Source: Burkholderiaceae bacterium (GTDB taxonomy: Bacteria; Pseudomonadota; Gammaproteobacteria; Burkholderiales; Burkholderiaceae_C). Taken from it: a DNA stretch of 64,000 nt. Under the pieces are notes generated by a model. The model made no database searches and was not told the origin of the DNA. It saw only the letters and a list, made by a program, of their open reading frames with translations. The DNA is taken from contig JADMJJ010000011.1 in NCBI GenBank assembly GCA_018780645.1, positions 1 through 64,000 on the forward strand. The letters run 5' to 3'. Of the stretch, positions 51,103 through 60,046 are shown piece after piece (positions within the stretch are counted from its first letter, which is position 1; every line of letters begins with the position of its first letter). The position numbers and the translations under genes were made by a program.

Positions 51103-51954
51103 TCATCTTGGTTTGCTCAGCTGTGCCGAGATCTTGTCCGACCAGGCGTCGGCGGCTCTGTCCAGCCCTCTGGCGTTGAAGTGGCAACCGTCAAATCGAC
51201 CGTCGATGCCGACCAGGGCGTCTGTGTCTGGGCCGGCAACGAAACGCGGGCCAAGCGCCAGTGCCGCATCAATCGCATTTTGGATTTCGCGGTTTGGCTC
51301 CGAGCGGCAGACTGTGGAACGGGCCAACATCAGCGGCGCGCTGACTCCGGCCTGCTCGAGCAGGGTGGCCAGGCGGCGCAGGCCGGCCAGGTAGTTTTCG
51401 GCTTCGGTCCGCAGGCGCGCGTCGGCCTCTCCCTGCTGCCAGAGCACCAGATCGGGCCTCAGACCGACATCGTTCAAAGCCTCGATCTGCGCCTTCAGGC
51501 GCTTCACAATCGGGCTGTCCGCACGGGTCCAATCGGCGATCGGGCTGGCATCGACGGCAAGGACCGACATGACAATCTGGCGGCCTCCGAGGGCCGGGCT
51601 CAAGACGGCCGGGAGACGGCTCCAGATGCTGCCGCCCCTGCCGGTAGCACCCGGGAGCGGATCCTTGGCGAACAGGCAGTCCGGCCCTGACACCATCGCA
51701 ATCGGCTCCATTGAGGCCGGGCCTGGGCTGCCATGATTGCCGGCATTCGATTGTCCCAGGGCAAGCAACAGCAGCGGCTTGCGCTGCAGCAGCTCCGCAC
51801 AATTCACACGCGAGTCGTGCCTTACCGGTGCGATGAGTGCAAGCTTGGCCTCGATTTGACGCTCCTGCGTCAGCCTTTGGCGGGCGTATAGCCCCGCTGC
51901 CGCAGACAACAGCAGCAGGCCGGCCAGGAGCCAAATCCAAGTGCTACGCCTCAC
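51103..51954 (-). CDS. Membrane-anchored SGNH/sialate O-acetylesterase-like protein
   Basis: The 283-residue protein starts with a membrane helix (STWIWLLAGLLLLSAAAGLY) and has a periplasmic esterase domain. The SGNH blocks are visible: LLALGQSNAGNHG (Ser nucleophile), VLWQQGEADARL and DGCHFNARG (Asp and His). It resembles the SASA family that removes acetyl groups from sugars. GTG 51954 was chosen because it overlaps the stop of the acyltransferase gene (4 bp) and leads straight into the helix. The two genes may set the acetylation level of the polysaccharide. Confidence 0.82.
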   Translation of the reverse strand: MRRSTWIWLLAGLLLLSAAAGLYARQRLTQERQIEAKLALIAPVRHDSRVNCAELLQRKPLLLLALGQSNAGNHGSPGPASMEPIAMVSGPDCLFAKDPLPGATGRGGSIWSRLPAVLSPALGGRQIVMSVLAVDASPIADWTRADSPIVKRLKAQIEALNDVGLRPDLVLWQQGEADARLRTEAENYLAGLRRLATLLEQAGVSAPLMLARSTVCRSEPNREIQNAIDAALALGPRFVAGPDTDALVGIDGRFDGCHFNARGLDRAADAWSDKISAQLSKPR

Positions 51955-53024
51955 GACCTGCCTGCCCGGTGCCGACGATAGTTGTCGCGTATCCACTGCA
52001 TGGCCGGCTGCTCGACCCATCGCGTCACGGCGCTGGCGAGGGCCAGGCTGAAGGCAATGGTCATCAGGATTCCCAGATCAATCGGAATGCCCATGCTGCG
52101 CAACTGAAGCATGAAGCTCCAGCCGATGTTCTCATGCACCAGATACAGCGGGTAGGAAATCGCGCCCAGCCAGACAAACAGCGGCTTGCGCAGCATCGGC
52201 AGCCTGCCGATTGCCGCCAGGTGCACGGTGGCGGCAAGCCCGCAACTCAGCAGGCCGAGGAACCAGGACCCGCTGATCGACAACACCAGAACCGCGCCGA
52301 CGGCCGTGCCAAGCGAACGACCTCGGGTGGCGGCGTGCCTCGGGCTGTTGATCAGGAAGACACTGATGCCCAGCACGAACCATGGGATGTATTCCAGTAT
52401 CAAGAGCCTGTACAGCGTCCAGGGCAGGCCGATGCCGAGCCAGCGCTCGGCCAGAAAGTTGGCCAGGCGCAACAACAGCACGGCCCCCAGAAAGAGATGA
52501 ATCTGGTGCAGGCGCCGCATCCGGTAGAGCAGCAGCATTCCACAGTAGAAGAGCAGTTCTACCTCAAGTGTCCAGTAGGTCCCATCCACATGAGGAATCC
52601 GAAACAGGCCGTGGATCATCAGCATATTGCCGAAGGCGGTGCCAAGATCGACGGTTTTGCCGGGCAGGCCCAGCCAATGGGTGAAGGCAAACGTCAGGAA
52701 GATGGCGAACCAATAGGCCGGGAAGAGGCGGCTGAAGCGCGACACGGCGAAGTCCATCGGGCGGGTCGTTCTCTCCAGTGTCATGAAGATCACATAGCCG
52801 CTGATGATGAAGAACAGGTTGACGCCATAGTGGCCGTAGCCGAACAGCAGGCTGGGAGCCACGGCCGGTGGATAGAGCTCGACAAAGCGCGTGGTGTAGT
52901 GGAACAAGACCACCGCCATGGCGGCAATCCCGCGCAGCGCGTCGATCTCTTGGACGCGCTGCGCATGCAGCGTTCGCCCGCTTGGCTCCGCAGCCGCCGT
53001 GGCGGCCTGTATCAGGGATTGCAT
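51951..53024 (-). CDS. Acyltransferase family 3 (OafA-like membrane O-acyltransferase)
   Basis: The 357-residue membrane protein has about ten hydrophobic helices and the acyltransferase-3 signatures EIDALRGIAAMAVVLFHYTTRF (conserved His), GVNLFFIISGYVIF and SRLFPAYW. It should add O-acetyl or other acyl groups to a sugar on the periplasmic side. ATG 53024 was chosen because the N terminus then begins shortly before the first helix; longer starts add a Pro/Arg-rich tail. It lies 14 bp after the stop of the tandem acyl-transfer gene and is coupled to the esterase gene. Confidence 0.87.
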   Translation of the reverse strand: MQSLIQAATAAAEPSGRTLHAQRVQEIDALRGIAAMAVVLFHYTTRFVELYPPAVAPSLLFGYGHYGVNLFFIISGYVIFMTLERTTRPMDFAVSRFSRLFPAYWFAIFLTFAFTHWLGLPGKTVDLGTAFGNMLMIHGLFRIPHVDGTYWTLEVELLFYCGMLLLYRMRRLHQIHLFLGAVLLLRLANFLAERWLGIGLPWTLYRLLILEYIPWFVLGISVFLINSPRHAATRGRSLGTAVGAVLVLSISGSWFLGLLSCGLAATVHLAAIGRLPMLRKPLFVWLGAISYPLYLVHENIGWSFMLQLRSMGIPIDLGILMTIAFSLALASAVTRWVEQPAMQWIRDNYRRHRAGRS

Positions 53025-53038
53025 GGTGGTCTGGGTTC

Positions 53039-55228
53039 TCAACTCGCTGGGGGCGCCACGGCCTTGTCGCGACCGGCCTCGCGGATCCGTTGGCGCAGGC
53101 GCGTGACCAGAGGTTTGAGGCTGCGCCACAGAACCTCGCGAACCAGTCCCAGCATGCCCAGCGGCGACCGAGGGTTGTAGGCGATGATGCCCCAGCGCTC
53201 ACGGCGATCGCTCATCCAGGTTTCCTTGTACGGGTCGTCGCCGATCAAGTAGTCAACCTCGGCCACCTTGTCGACTTCCATGACGTGCTGCATCAGCATC
53301 GCCGTCAACAAGGTGCCGGGAGAATAGGCCTTGTAGGCTTCGTCATAGGCGACCTTGTAGATGTCGGCCTTGCCATGCGCGACGATCCAGATCTGGGCCG
53401 CAATGGCCTTGCCGCCCAGCCATGCAATGCCCAGGCGGAGCCAGCCTCGCTTGACGCAGACATGCAGCAACCCAGGAACAAAGCCTTGATGCGGTTCGCC
53501 CTTCTTCCAGCTTGCCGCGTATACGTCTGCGTAAGCCTGCAGGCCGCGTTCGATGTCTTCATCCTTGATCAGTTCCAGCCAACCGCCATCGGTCGCCAGC
53601 TTCTTGGTCATGCGTGAAATGGTGTTTCTCTGCTTGCCCTTGCGACTCAGAAGATAGTTCTTCCAATCACTTTCGACCTTGAGATACCAGTTGCCGAAGC
53701 AATAGTAGCGAAAAGGCACGAAGCCTGCGCCGCCCATGGAACTGAGAAGCATCCGGTAGACCTGGGTATTCGGGTCCATAGGCGCCAAGGAAATCGAGTC
53801 GACCCGGGGATGGGCCCGACGCACGGCCTTGATCAAGGGCGACAGATCAAAAGCCTTCAGGCCGGGGCGAATCACCGGGGCAAAGAACGCTGTGTAGTAG
53901 TTGCTCAGTGACTCGATGCGGGTGGCCAGTGGCTTGCGCGTGGCCAGCAGGGGGAGCGCAGCGACGGGTACATCGTCTTGATAGAGAACGAAGATCTGCA
54001 CGCCCGGATGGTTGGCGAACACGGTGTCGACGAGATTCTTGTACCAGTCGTGACCGAGCTGAATGCTGATGCTTTCGGCGCTGGTGAAGAAGCGCCGAAC
54101 GTCGGCCTTGAGGTCGTCCGGATGGCTGAACACCTGTACCGAGTGCCGGGTGGGCGAACTATGTGCGCGCTTGTTCACGCCGACAATCTGCCGGCCGAGG
54201 CGCAACGTCGACAGCGCGATCCGCAGGGGGCGGTTTCTGTAGAAGGCGACGTGCTGAATCCAGCGCTGTCCGGTGGCCCAAGCCAGTTGATCGTGGCTGG
54301 CATCGGTATAGAACTCGATCCGACCCCCGGCGTGGGTTTCGAAGGCGCGCTCAATGACACGCCGCAGCAGCAGTCGGCCAGGCGCGTAGGCGGAGAATGC
54401 CTCGCGATAAGTGGTCTTCAGCATCACGATCATGTGCTCATCGGCGATGGCCAGCCGCGACGCTGCCAAGTCAGTTCCAAACCACAGTTCGAAGGCCATG
54501 GCCTGCTTGTTGGCCCCGAATCGACCCATCACCTCCTGGTAGAAGTGCTCCTGGCGTTCGTCGCTGCCCAACGCCGTGCCATGCTGGCCCTTCCAGCCTT
54601 CGGCCTCTAGCTGGGCATAACGTGACACGGCAGCGTCCAGTGCCGCTGGCTCGACGATCTCGACATAGCGAGGCTCCAGCTTGTCGACGTTCTTGCGCCG
54701 TCGGTAGCGGTCAATGTTCTGTATCAACTTCTTCGGACGGCTGGCCCAGTAACTTGCGTAGTCACCTCGCAGGTCGATGTTCATCGTCAGCGAATGGTCT
54801 ACGAGATCTGGGTCCGCCGCGCCGAGCGCCAGATTGCCGAGTGCCGGATCGTTGCAGAGAAAGTCCAGTTCGCTGACGAAGCCCGGCAGCAACTGGATGA
54901 GTCGGTCCAATTGGTCCGGATGTTGAATCAGCACCGGACCCAGTTGCGCCTGCGCCGGCAGGAAGCTGGTCCACAGGCCCGGCTCGCGTCGACGCAACAC
55001 GCACATGGCCTCGACATTGCCGGACTGCCGCAGGACGCACAAATACTCGCGCCCCTCACCGTAATGCTTGAGCAGGCTGTCGACGAAATCACTTTGCAGC
55101 AGCGGGTGCTGGTTGAACAGGCGCTTGTTCAGTGCATCCCAGGCGCTCGAATGAGCGCCCAGGGAACCCTGCAGCAACTGCACGGTCCAGCCTGTGGCGG
55201 CCTGATTCAATGTGGAGCCCAGACTCAC
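53039..55228 (-). CDS. Tandem CelD/FemAB-like protein with two GNAT domains
   Basis: The 729-residue protein contains two consecutive copies of a CelD-type domain. The first (~10-345) holds DLRGDYASYWASRPKKLIQN and YREAFSAYAPGRLLLRRVI with FYTDASHDQLAWATGQRW. The second (~370-700) holds SRKGKQRNTISRMTKK and YDEAYKAYSPGTLLTAMLM with DYLIGDDPYKETWMSDR. Each copy has the Y.EA..AY.PG.LL pattern, so both look functional. The GTG 55228 start overlaps the TPR gene stop by 4 bp. This may be a fusion of two enzymes acting in sequence or a pseudo-dimer. The acceptor is unknown. Confidence 0.82.
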   Translation of the reverse strand: MSLGSTLNQAATGWTVQLLQGSLGAHSSAWDALNKRLFNQHPLLQSDFVDSLLKHYGEGREYLCVLRQSGNVEAMCVLRRREPGLWTSFLPAQAQLGPVLIQHPDQLDRLIQLLPGFVSELDFLCNDPALGNLALGAADPDLVDHSLTMNIDLRGDYASYWASRPKKLIQNIDRYRRRKNVDKLEPRYVEIVEPAALDAAVSRYAQLEAEGWKGQHGTALGSDERQEHFYQEVMGRFGANKQAMAFELWFGTDLAASRLAIADEHMIVMLKTTYREAFSAYAPGRLLLRRVIERAFETHAGGRIEFYTDASHDQLAWATGQRWIQHVAFYRNRPLRIALSTLRLGRQIVGVNKRAHSSPTRHSVQVFSHPDDLKADVRRFFTSAESISIQLGHDWYKNLVDTVFANHPGVQIFVLYQDDVPVAALPLLATRKPLATRIESLSNYYTAFFAPVIRPGLKAFDLSPLIKAVRRAHPRVDSISLAPMDPNTQVYRMLLSSMGGAGFVPFRYYCFGNWYLKVESDWKNYLLSRKGKQRNTISRMTKKLATDGGWLELIKDEDIERGLQAYADVYAASWKKGEPHQGFVPGLLHVCVKRGWLRLGIAWLGGKAIAAQIWIVAHGKADIYKVAYDEAYKAYSPGTLLTAMLMQHVMEVDKVAEVDYLIGDDPYKETWMSDRRERWGIIAYNPRSPLGMLGLVREVLWRSLKPLVTRLRQRIREAGRDKAVAPPAS

Positions 55229-56022
55229 TGTGGTGTGACTGTCGGCGCCGAGGCCTTGCTGGCCGCAGCTGCGGCCGGCTCCGCAGCGCCATCGGCTTCG
55301 GCCGCAGGATCGGGTTCGCGCCACTTGCCCAGGGCTTTCAGCTGATCGCTCAAGCCGGTGCTGCGCAGGCCCAACTGAAGCGCGGTGTGCGCCTGCGTCA
55401 ACGCCTTGTCATAGTCCTTGATGTCGAAGTAGATCAGGCCCGCGTTGTAGTGCGTAAAGGCATTGTCCTTGGCCAGCCGGACCGACAACTCCAGCTGCGC
55501 GCGAGCCTCGTCGAGACGGTTGTTCTTGTGCAGGAAGATCGCATACAGATTGCGAACAATCGTGTCTTCGGCCTGGAAACGGATGGCACGCTCGAACCAG
55601 CACTCAACCGGAAACTCGGCCCCCTTGGGCTGGGCTGACTTCTGCTTCTCGCCCAGGCGCATCATGGCCAGCAGGGCCCGGTGGTGATTGGGGAAGGCCC
55701 GCAAGGCAAAGCTCAGGTCACCGCCCATCTCGGTGCTGACTCCACGCAGTCGAGCTTCCGACTCGGCCGTGAAGTGAGCGTCATTGACGAGCTTCAGCAG
55801 ATGCGCATGCGGGCGGGACTCGCCCGGTGGTGGCTTGAAATGATCCGCGCGGTAGTCGAAGGGGCCGAACCGTCCGGCCGCATTCTGCAGGGAGCCGCAG
55901 GCAGCGCTCGATACCTGGGCATGGGCCTGCGGGCAACACGACAGCGCAAGGGCCACGCTCGCCAAGGCCCTTGCCCAGGGCAGCGTGCCGGTTGCAATGA
56001 TTGACTGATGCGGGGGGGTCAT
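55225..56022 (-). CDS. Exported TPR-repeat protein
   Basis: The 265-residue protein has a signal peptide (LASVALALSCCPQAHA-QV). The mature part carries a short Cys-containing start and three or four TPR-like helix pairs (residues ~90-215, for example ARAQLELSVRLAKDNAFTHYNAGLIYFDI), followed by a low-complexity Ala/Pro/Glu tail. It is probably a periplasmic adaptor. ATG 56022 has GGAG upstream; an in-frame start at 56046 adds eight residues. It is coupled to the tandem GNAT gene by a GTGA overlap and lies 59 bp from the alpha/beta hydrolase gene. Confidence 0.75.
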   Translation of the reverse strand: MTPPHQSIIATGTLPWARALASVALALSCCPQAHAQVSSAACGSLQNAAGRFGPFDYRADHFKPPPGESRPHAHLLKLVNDAHFTAESEARLRGVSTEMGGDLSFALRAFPNHHRALLAMMRLGEKQKSAQPKGAEFPVECWFERAIRFQAEDTIVRNLYAIFLHKNNRLDEARAQLELSVRLAKDNAFTHYNAGLIYFDIKDYDKALTQAHTALQLGLRSTGLSDQLKALGKWREPDPAAEADGAAEPAAAAASKASAPTVTPQ

Positions 56023-56081
56023 CGAGTGGCTCCGGGCCGGTGGCAAAGGCGTTCTTGACGGGTGAGGATGATGTTACAGGC

Positions 56082-56939
56082 CTATGGAGGGCTCGACCCG
56101 CGCCGGCTCAGCCATGTCAAGGTGTGGTCCTCGACGAGGCGACCTGCCGTGGCGCCGGAGCAGGTGTGATCCAAACCCGGCATGTCATGCCTGGACAGCC
56201 GAGGATGATTCAGCGCGGCAGCCCACTGCGGATCTGTAGTGACATACTCGATGAACTCTTTTGCCGTGTAGTCGTTGCCGCTGAGCAGCAGCAGAATATC
56301 GCCGTCAAAGCGCCGCCAGGCCTGCGCCATGCGGTCCTGGAAAGAGGTCAGCCGTTGGACCGACTCGGTCGGCTGCAGAGAGAGCCTCAGACTTCGCAGC
56401 AGCCCACTGAGGGCATTCATGGCCACCTTGCCACTGAGGGCCTTGAGCCAGAACTCCTTCTGGCGCAGGCGCTGCAAGTAGTAGTGCTTGATCTGAGTCC
56501 GCGCCAGGCTGGCCTCGGAACGGACCCATGGATTGAGCAGGCACAGGCCAGCCACCCGAGCGTCCCGTGTCTGATGGCAATACAGCAAGGCCGCCGAGGC
56601 AGCGTCGCACAGGCCCCAGAGCACCACCTTCTTGATGGTAGGAATATGCCCTTGCAGGGTGTCGATAGCGGCGGCGACGTCGTCGCTGACACTCTCAAAG
56701 TCACGCGGCGAACCTTCGCTGTCGCCCATGCCTCGGTAGTCGAAACGCAGCACGGCGTGGCCAGCTTCGGCAAGGCGACGAGCCAGCATCACGAACTGCC
56801 GGTGGCTGCCCACGCGGTACTGAGGGCCACCGACGATGATCACGACACCTGTGCTGGCGGGTGATTCGGGCTTGGCCAGCACACCAACCATCCGTGCGAC
56901 ATCGCATTGCAGTTGAACGGCGATTTCATGAAACGTCAT
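56082..56939 (-). CDS. Exosortase A-associated hydrolase 1
   Basis: The 285-residue alpha/beta hydrolase has VVIIVGGPQYRVGSHRQFV, ARRLAEAGHAVLRFDYRGMGDSEG and the nucleophile region LWGLCDAASAALLYC, where the elbow residue is Cys rather than Ser; GLDHTCSG near the end supplies the His. It matches the TIGR03100-type family that accompanies exosortase A. The substrate is unknown, and a thioester or ester intermediate on the acyl carrier protein is one idea. Its ATG overlaps the stop of hydrolase 2 (ATGA), so they are translated together. Confidence 0.9.
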   Translation of the reverse strand: MTFHEIAVQLQCDVARMVGVLAKPESPASTGVVIIVGGPQYRVGSHRQFVMLARRLAEAGHAVLRFDYRGMGDSEGSPRDFESVSDDVAAAIDTLQGHIPTIKKVVLWGLCDAASAALLYCHQTRDARVAGLCLLNPWVRSEASLARTQIKHYYLQRLRQKEFWLKALSGKVAMNALSGLLRSLRLSLQPTESVQRLTSFQDRMAQAWRRFDGDILLLLSGNDYTAKEFIEYVTTDPQWAAALNHPRLSRHDMPGLDHTCSGATAGRLVEDHTLTWLSRRGSSPP

Positions 56940-57763
56940 GCGCCGGCCCTTCCTGTCATTCCTGCCAGGCTTGCCGCGAGCAAGCCTGGGGCCTCCTCGA
57001 TCTCGACGCTTTGCCAGAAACTTGGGCCGCTGACGACCTCGCTGTGAGTCGCAAAACCGGCCTGCTGCCATTGCTCCATCACCTTGACCGAGGCAGGCGC
57101 CAGCTGAGAGTCCTCACGGGGCGACAATTCCAGCCAGACCAGCTTGCCTGGCAATGGCGAGGGCTGCAATTGAGCTTGATCCATGCCACGCGTCAGCGCG
57201 GGGGCGAGGAGGTAGCCTGCGACTTCGACCGGGCGGCCTGCCGCCAAGTCCGCGCGCAAGGCCTCGACCACGCCTTTGGATCCGCCGTCCATCATGCCGG
57301 CGGCGGCCTTGAGACGCAGGAACTGCTGCAGCAGGAGTTTGCCGTTCGTCACGGGCTGCCAGAAGAGAAAGTTGCAGGGCTGCGCCATCTGCTGTGCCGC
57401 CTGGGTGGCTATCAGGCAGCCAGCTCGCGTACCCCATAGCCAAAGCGGTGCCCTGGCCTGTTGCTGTATCCATTGGCAGGCCCCGACGACATCGTCGACC
57501 CAGGTCTGCCAGTTGGCGTCGCCGAAGTCACCGCTGCTGTCACCGCAGCCCAGCAGATCGATCTGCAGTACGCCATAGCCTGCACGGGCCATGGCGCGAG
57601 CCTGAAGCGCACTCATCCTGCGCGTCTTGTTCAACTCTTCCGCGAAGGGGTGGACATAGACGACCAGGCCAAGCGGCGTGGCGGACTCCGCCGGGTGATA
57701 GACGCAAAAGCGTTGCCCCGGTGACATCGGCAGAAAGAATGTCTGGCAGGGTTGGGTGCTCAC
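56936..57763 (-). CDS. Exosortase A-associated hydrolase 2
   Basis: The 275-residue alpha/beta-hydrolase-fold protein has VVYVHPFAEELNKTRRM, GYGVLQIDLLGCGDSSG and LWLWGTRAGCLIATQ, where the usual GxSxG elbow is GTRAG with no Ser in the centre. The catalytic apparatus may thus be altered. It matches the TIGR03101-type partner of hydrolase 1. It lies 45 bp downstream of the acyl carrier protein gene on the same strand, which supports joint work on an ACP-bound substrate. Confidence 0.88.
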   Translation of the reverse strand: MSTQPCQTFFLPMSPGQRFCVYHPAESATPLGLVVYVHPFAEELNKTRRMSALQARAMARAGYGVLQIDLLGCGDSSGDFGDANWQTWVDDVVGACQWIQQQARAPLWLWGTRAGCLIATQAAQQMAQPCNFLFWQPVTNGKLLLQQFLRLKAAAGMMDGGSKGVVEALRADLAAGRPVEVAGYLLAPALTRGMDQAQLQPSPLPGKLVWLELSPREDSQLAPASVKVMEQWQQAGFATHSEVVSGPSFWQSVEIEEAPGLLAASLAGMTGRAGA

Positions 57764-57808
57764 TGAATAGGCCAGGGCGGACGTCGGTTAAAGGAGGCAG
57801 CAGCTGAG

Positions 57809-58054
57809 CTACAGCTTTGCACTGACGAAGTCGGTCAGCGCGCCCACCGTGGCAAATGTTTCACCGTCGATCTCGTCGTCATCCACCATCACGCCGAGCC
57901 GCTCTTCGATGCTGGTGATCAAAGCCACCACCGCCATGGAATCGAGCTCCGGCAGTGCGCCCAGCAAATGGGTCTCTCGGGTGAAACTCAGGGCGCGGCC
58001 GTTCAGGCTGAGCACCTCATCCAAGATGCGGAGCACCTCTTTATTGACATCCAT
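57809..58054 (-). CDS. Acyl carrier protein, exosortase A system-associated
   Basis: The 81-residue acidic protein has the four-helix ACP pattern with the phosphopantetheine site at Ser39 (PELDSMAVV, a DSM variant of the usual DSL). Further family traits are LITSIEERLGVMVDDDEIDGETFATVGALTDFV. ATG 58054 gives a normal ACP length; longer frames upstream lack conservation. It heads the minus-strand unit containing hydrolases 2 and 1 and is divergent from the acyl-CoA ligase gene. It is a possible carrier for the ligase product and perhaps acyl donor for the FeeM-like enzyme at 8427-9761. Confidence 0.92.
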   Translation of the reverse strand: MDVNKEVLRILDEVLSLNGRALSFTRETHLLGALPELDSMAVVALITSIEERLGVMVDDDEIDGETFATVGALTDFVSAKL

Positions 58055-58154
58055 TGCTTGCGATCCATTCGGGGTGGCATGGGGAGCAGGAATTGTAGGG
58101 GTCAAGGCGGGCACGGTGCGCCCATGCATTCGAGGGGAATGAGGCAGATGTCGC

Positions 58155-58175
58155 GGGCTCGGTCGAACCGAGCCC
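58155..58175. promoter_or_regulatory. Perfect 21-bp inverted repeat
   Basis: GGGCTCGGT (58155-58163) is the exact reverse complement of ACCGAGCCC (58167-58175), with a 3-nt centre CGA. No gene ends here on either strand and no T-run follows, so it fits an operator better than a terminator. Confidence 0.55.
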
Positions 58176-58180
58176 CACAT

Positions 58181-58195
58181 CATGCTTGCAGCATG
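58181..58195. promoter_or_regulatory. 15-bp inverted repeat CATGCTTGCAGCATG
   Basis: CATGCT (58181-58186) and AGCATG (58190-58195) are exact reverse complements around TGC. It begins 6 bp after the 21-bp inverted repeat, so the two may form one composite operator. Confidence 0.45.
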
Positions 58196-58390
58196 GCCGG
58201 CGTCGCGGAAAAGCGTCAGTCGGCCCCCGAGAACCGGGGGGGCGAACGTCGGCAAGGCCGCTCGGTCCAAAAACCGCACATCGAGCCAGGCCCTGTGTCA
58301 CCGGCAGCGTGCGATACTTTTCGGCGGGGGCGGGCAGTGAGCTGTGCTCCGGAGACATCACCCGGCCTGAGGGCCCTCGGATGCGAGCGC

Positions 58391-59995
58391 ATGACCGAAT
58401 CGAACTTACTGCATGAATTGATCGCCCACTCCGCGCGCAGGACGCCGGAGGCGCTCGCATTGACGCATGGCTCTGCGTCACTCAGTTACGGAGAGTTGGA
58501 GCGCCTGGTGGCGCAGCTTGCGGCAGGTCTGATGCGCCGCGGGCTGCAGCGGGGCGAACGCGTTGCCATCTACCTCGAGAAACGCTTCGAATGCGTGATC
58601 GCCAGCTTTGCCGCGCCTGCGGCAGGCGCGGTGTTCGTGCCGCTCAACCCTCTGCTCAAACCCGAGCAGGTGGCCTTCATCATGCAGGACTGCGACGTGA
58701 GGGTGCTGGTCACCTCACCCGACAGGGCGGGCTTGCTGGCACCCGTGCTCGGGCTGTGCCCGGCGCTGCGCCAGTTGGTGCTGACGGACGAGGCCGCGCC
58801 GCGCGAACGACCCGCCATTGATGTGCCATGCCTCGATTGGCGTGAGGTGCTGGATGGCCCGGCCCAGGCCGGCCATCGCGTCATCGACACCGACATGGCG
58901 GCCATTCTCTACACCTCAGGCAGCACAGGCAGACCCAAGGGGGTCGTGCTGTCGCACCGCAATATGGTGGCGGGCGCGAAGAGCGTGGCCTCCTACCTGG
59001 AGAATACCGCCCAGGACACCTTGCTGGCGGCGCTCCCCCTGTCATTCGATGCCGGTTTCAGCCAGCTCACCACCGCCTTTCATGTTGGCGCCCGGGTTGT
59101 GTTGTTGAACTATCTGCTGCCGCGCGACGTGCTCAAGGCTATGGAGCGAGAAAAAGTCACCGGCCTGACCGCCGTGCCGCCGCTCTACATACAGCTTGCG
59201 CAGCTGGACTGGCCGTCATCCGTCGCTGAGCGGCTGCGCTACTTTGCCAATACCGGCGGGCGCATGCCGCGCGAGACGCTGGGCCTGCTGCGCCAGCGTG
59301 CCCCCGATAGCCTGCCGTACCTGATGTATGGCCTCACCGAGGCGTTTCGCTCCACCTACCTGCCCCCTGCCGAGGTGGACCGCCGGCCCGACTCGATCGG
59401 CAAGGCGATCCCGAACGCCGAGATTCTCGTGCTGCGCGAAGATGGCAGCCCCTGTGAGGCCGAGGAGCCTGGCGAACTGGTGCACCGTGGCGCCCTCGTC
59501 GGCCTGGGGTACTGGAATGATGCCGAGAAGACAGCCGAGCGCTATCGACTGTTGCCCAAGGGCGCCCCGGGTCGCGAGGCAGGACTGCAACTGCCCGAGT
59601 ACGCCGTGTTCTCCGGCGACACGGTCAGGCGCGATGCCGAAGGCTTTCTCTATTTCATCGGACGGCGCGATGAGATGATCAAGACGTCGGGCTACCGCGT
59701 CAGCCCGACGGAGGTGGAGGAGATCTTGTACGCCACCAAGATGGTCGGCGAATGCGTGGCTTTCGGGGTTGACCATGCCAGCCTGGGCCAGGTCATCCAG
59801 GTGATTGCCACCGCGCCCGAGGCTTCGAGTTCGCTTGACATCGCCGGCCTGCTGGCCGAGTGTCGGCGCCGCATGCCGGCCTATATGGTTCCGGCCGGGG
59901 TCGAGCAGCAGAACGGCCCGCTGCCGCGCAATCCCAACGGCAAGATCGACCGCAAGCTGCTGTCCGCGGCTTGGCTTGAGCGGGCCTCGGCATGA
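58391..59995 (+). CDS. Exosortase A-associated acyl-CoA ligase (AMP-forming)
   Basis: The 534-residue ANL-superfamily enzyme should activate a carboxylic acid with ATP and pass it to CoA or to the carrier protein encoded divergently. Core motifs are AAILYTSGSTGRPKG near residue 180, YGLTEAFRSTYL near 315, FSGDTVRRDAEGFLYFIGRRDEMIKTSGYRVSP near 410-440 and the C-terminal lysine in RNPNGKIDRKLL. It matches the TIGR03098-type family. ATG 58391 was chosen from homology of length, with only a weak ribosome binding site. The decarboxylase gene follows after 51 bp. Confidence 0.92.
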   Translation: MTESNLLHELIAHSARRTPEALALTHGSASLSYGELERLVAQLAAGLMRRGLQRGERVAIYLEKRFECVIASFAAPAAGAVFVPLNPLLKPEQVAFIMQDCDVRVLVTSPDRAGLLAPVLGLCPALRQLVLTDEAAPRERPAIDVPCLDWREVLDGPAQAGHRVIDTDMAAILYTSGSTGRPKGVVLSHRNMVAGAKSVASYLENTAQDTLLAALPLSFDAGFSQLTTAFHVGARVVLLNYLLPRDVLKAMEREKVTGLTAVPPLYIQLAQLDWPSSVAERLRYFANTGGRMPRETLGLLRQRAPDSLPYLMYGLTEAFRSTYLPPAEVDRRPDSIGKAIPNAEILVLREDGSPCEAEEPGELVHRGALVGLGYWNDAEKTAERYRLLPKGAPGREAGLQLPEYAVFSGDTVRRDAEGFLYFIGRRDEMIKTSGYRVSPTEVEEILYATKMVGECVAFGVDHASLGQVIQVIATAPEASSSLDIAGLLAECRRRMPAYMVPAGVEQQNGPLPRNPNGKIDRKLLSAAWLERASA

Positions 59996-60046
59996 GCCTC
60001 GCGCTCAAGCCACCTCAGCCGCTGTCGGCAAATCCGAGGTTCCCCT

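Larger units (their letters stand above)
58055..58390. promoter_or_regulatory. Divergent control region between the ACP and ligase genes
   Basis: 336 bp separate divergent starts, so two promoters are expected. The region contains two perfect inverted repeats near its middle, listed separately. I did not find sigma-54 elements or a convincing sigma-70 promoter, and the reading frames through it resemble no known protein. Confidence 0.5.
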
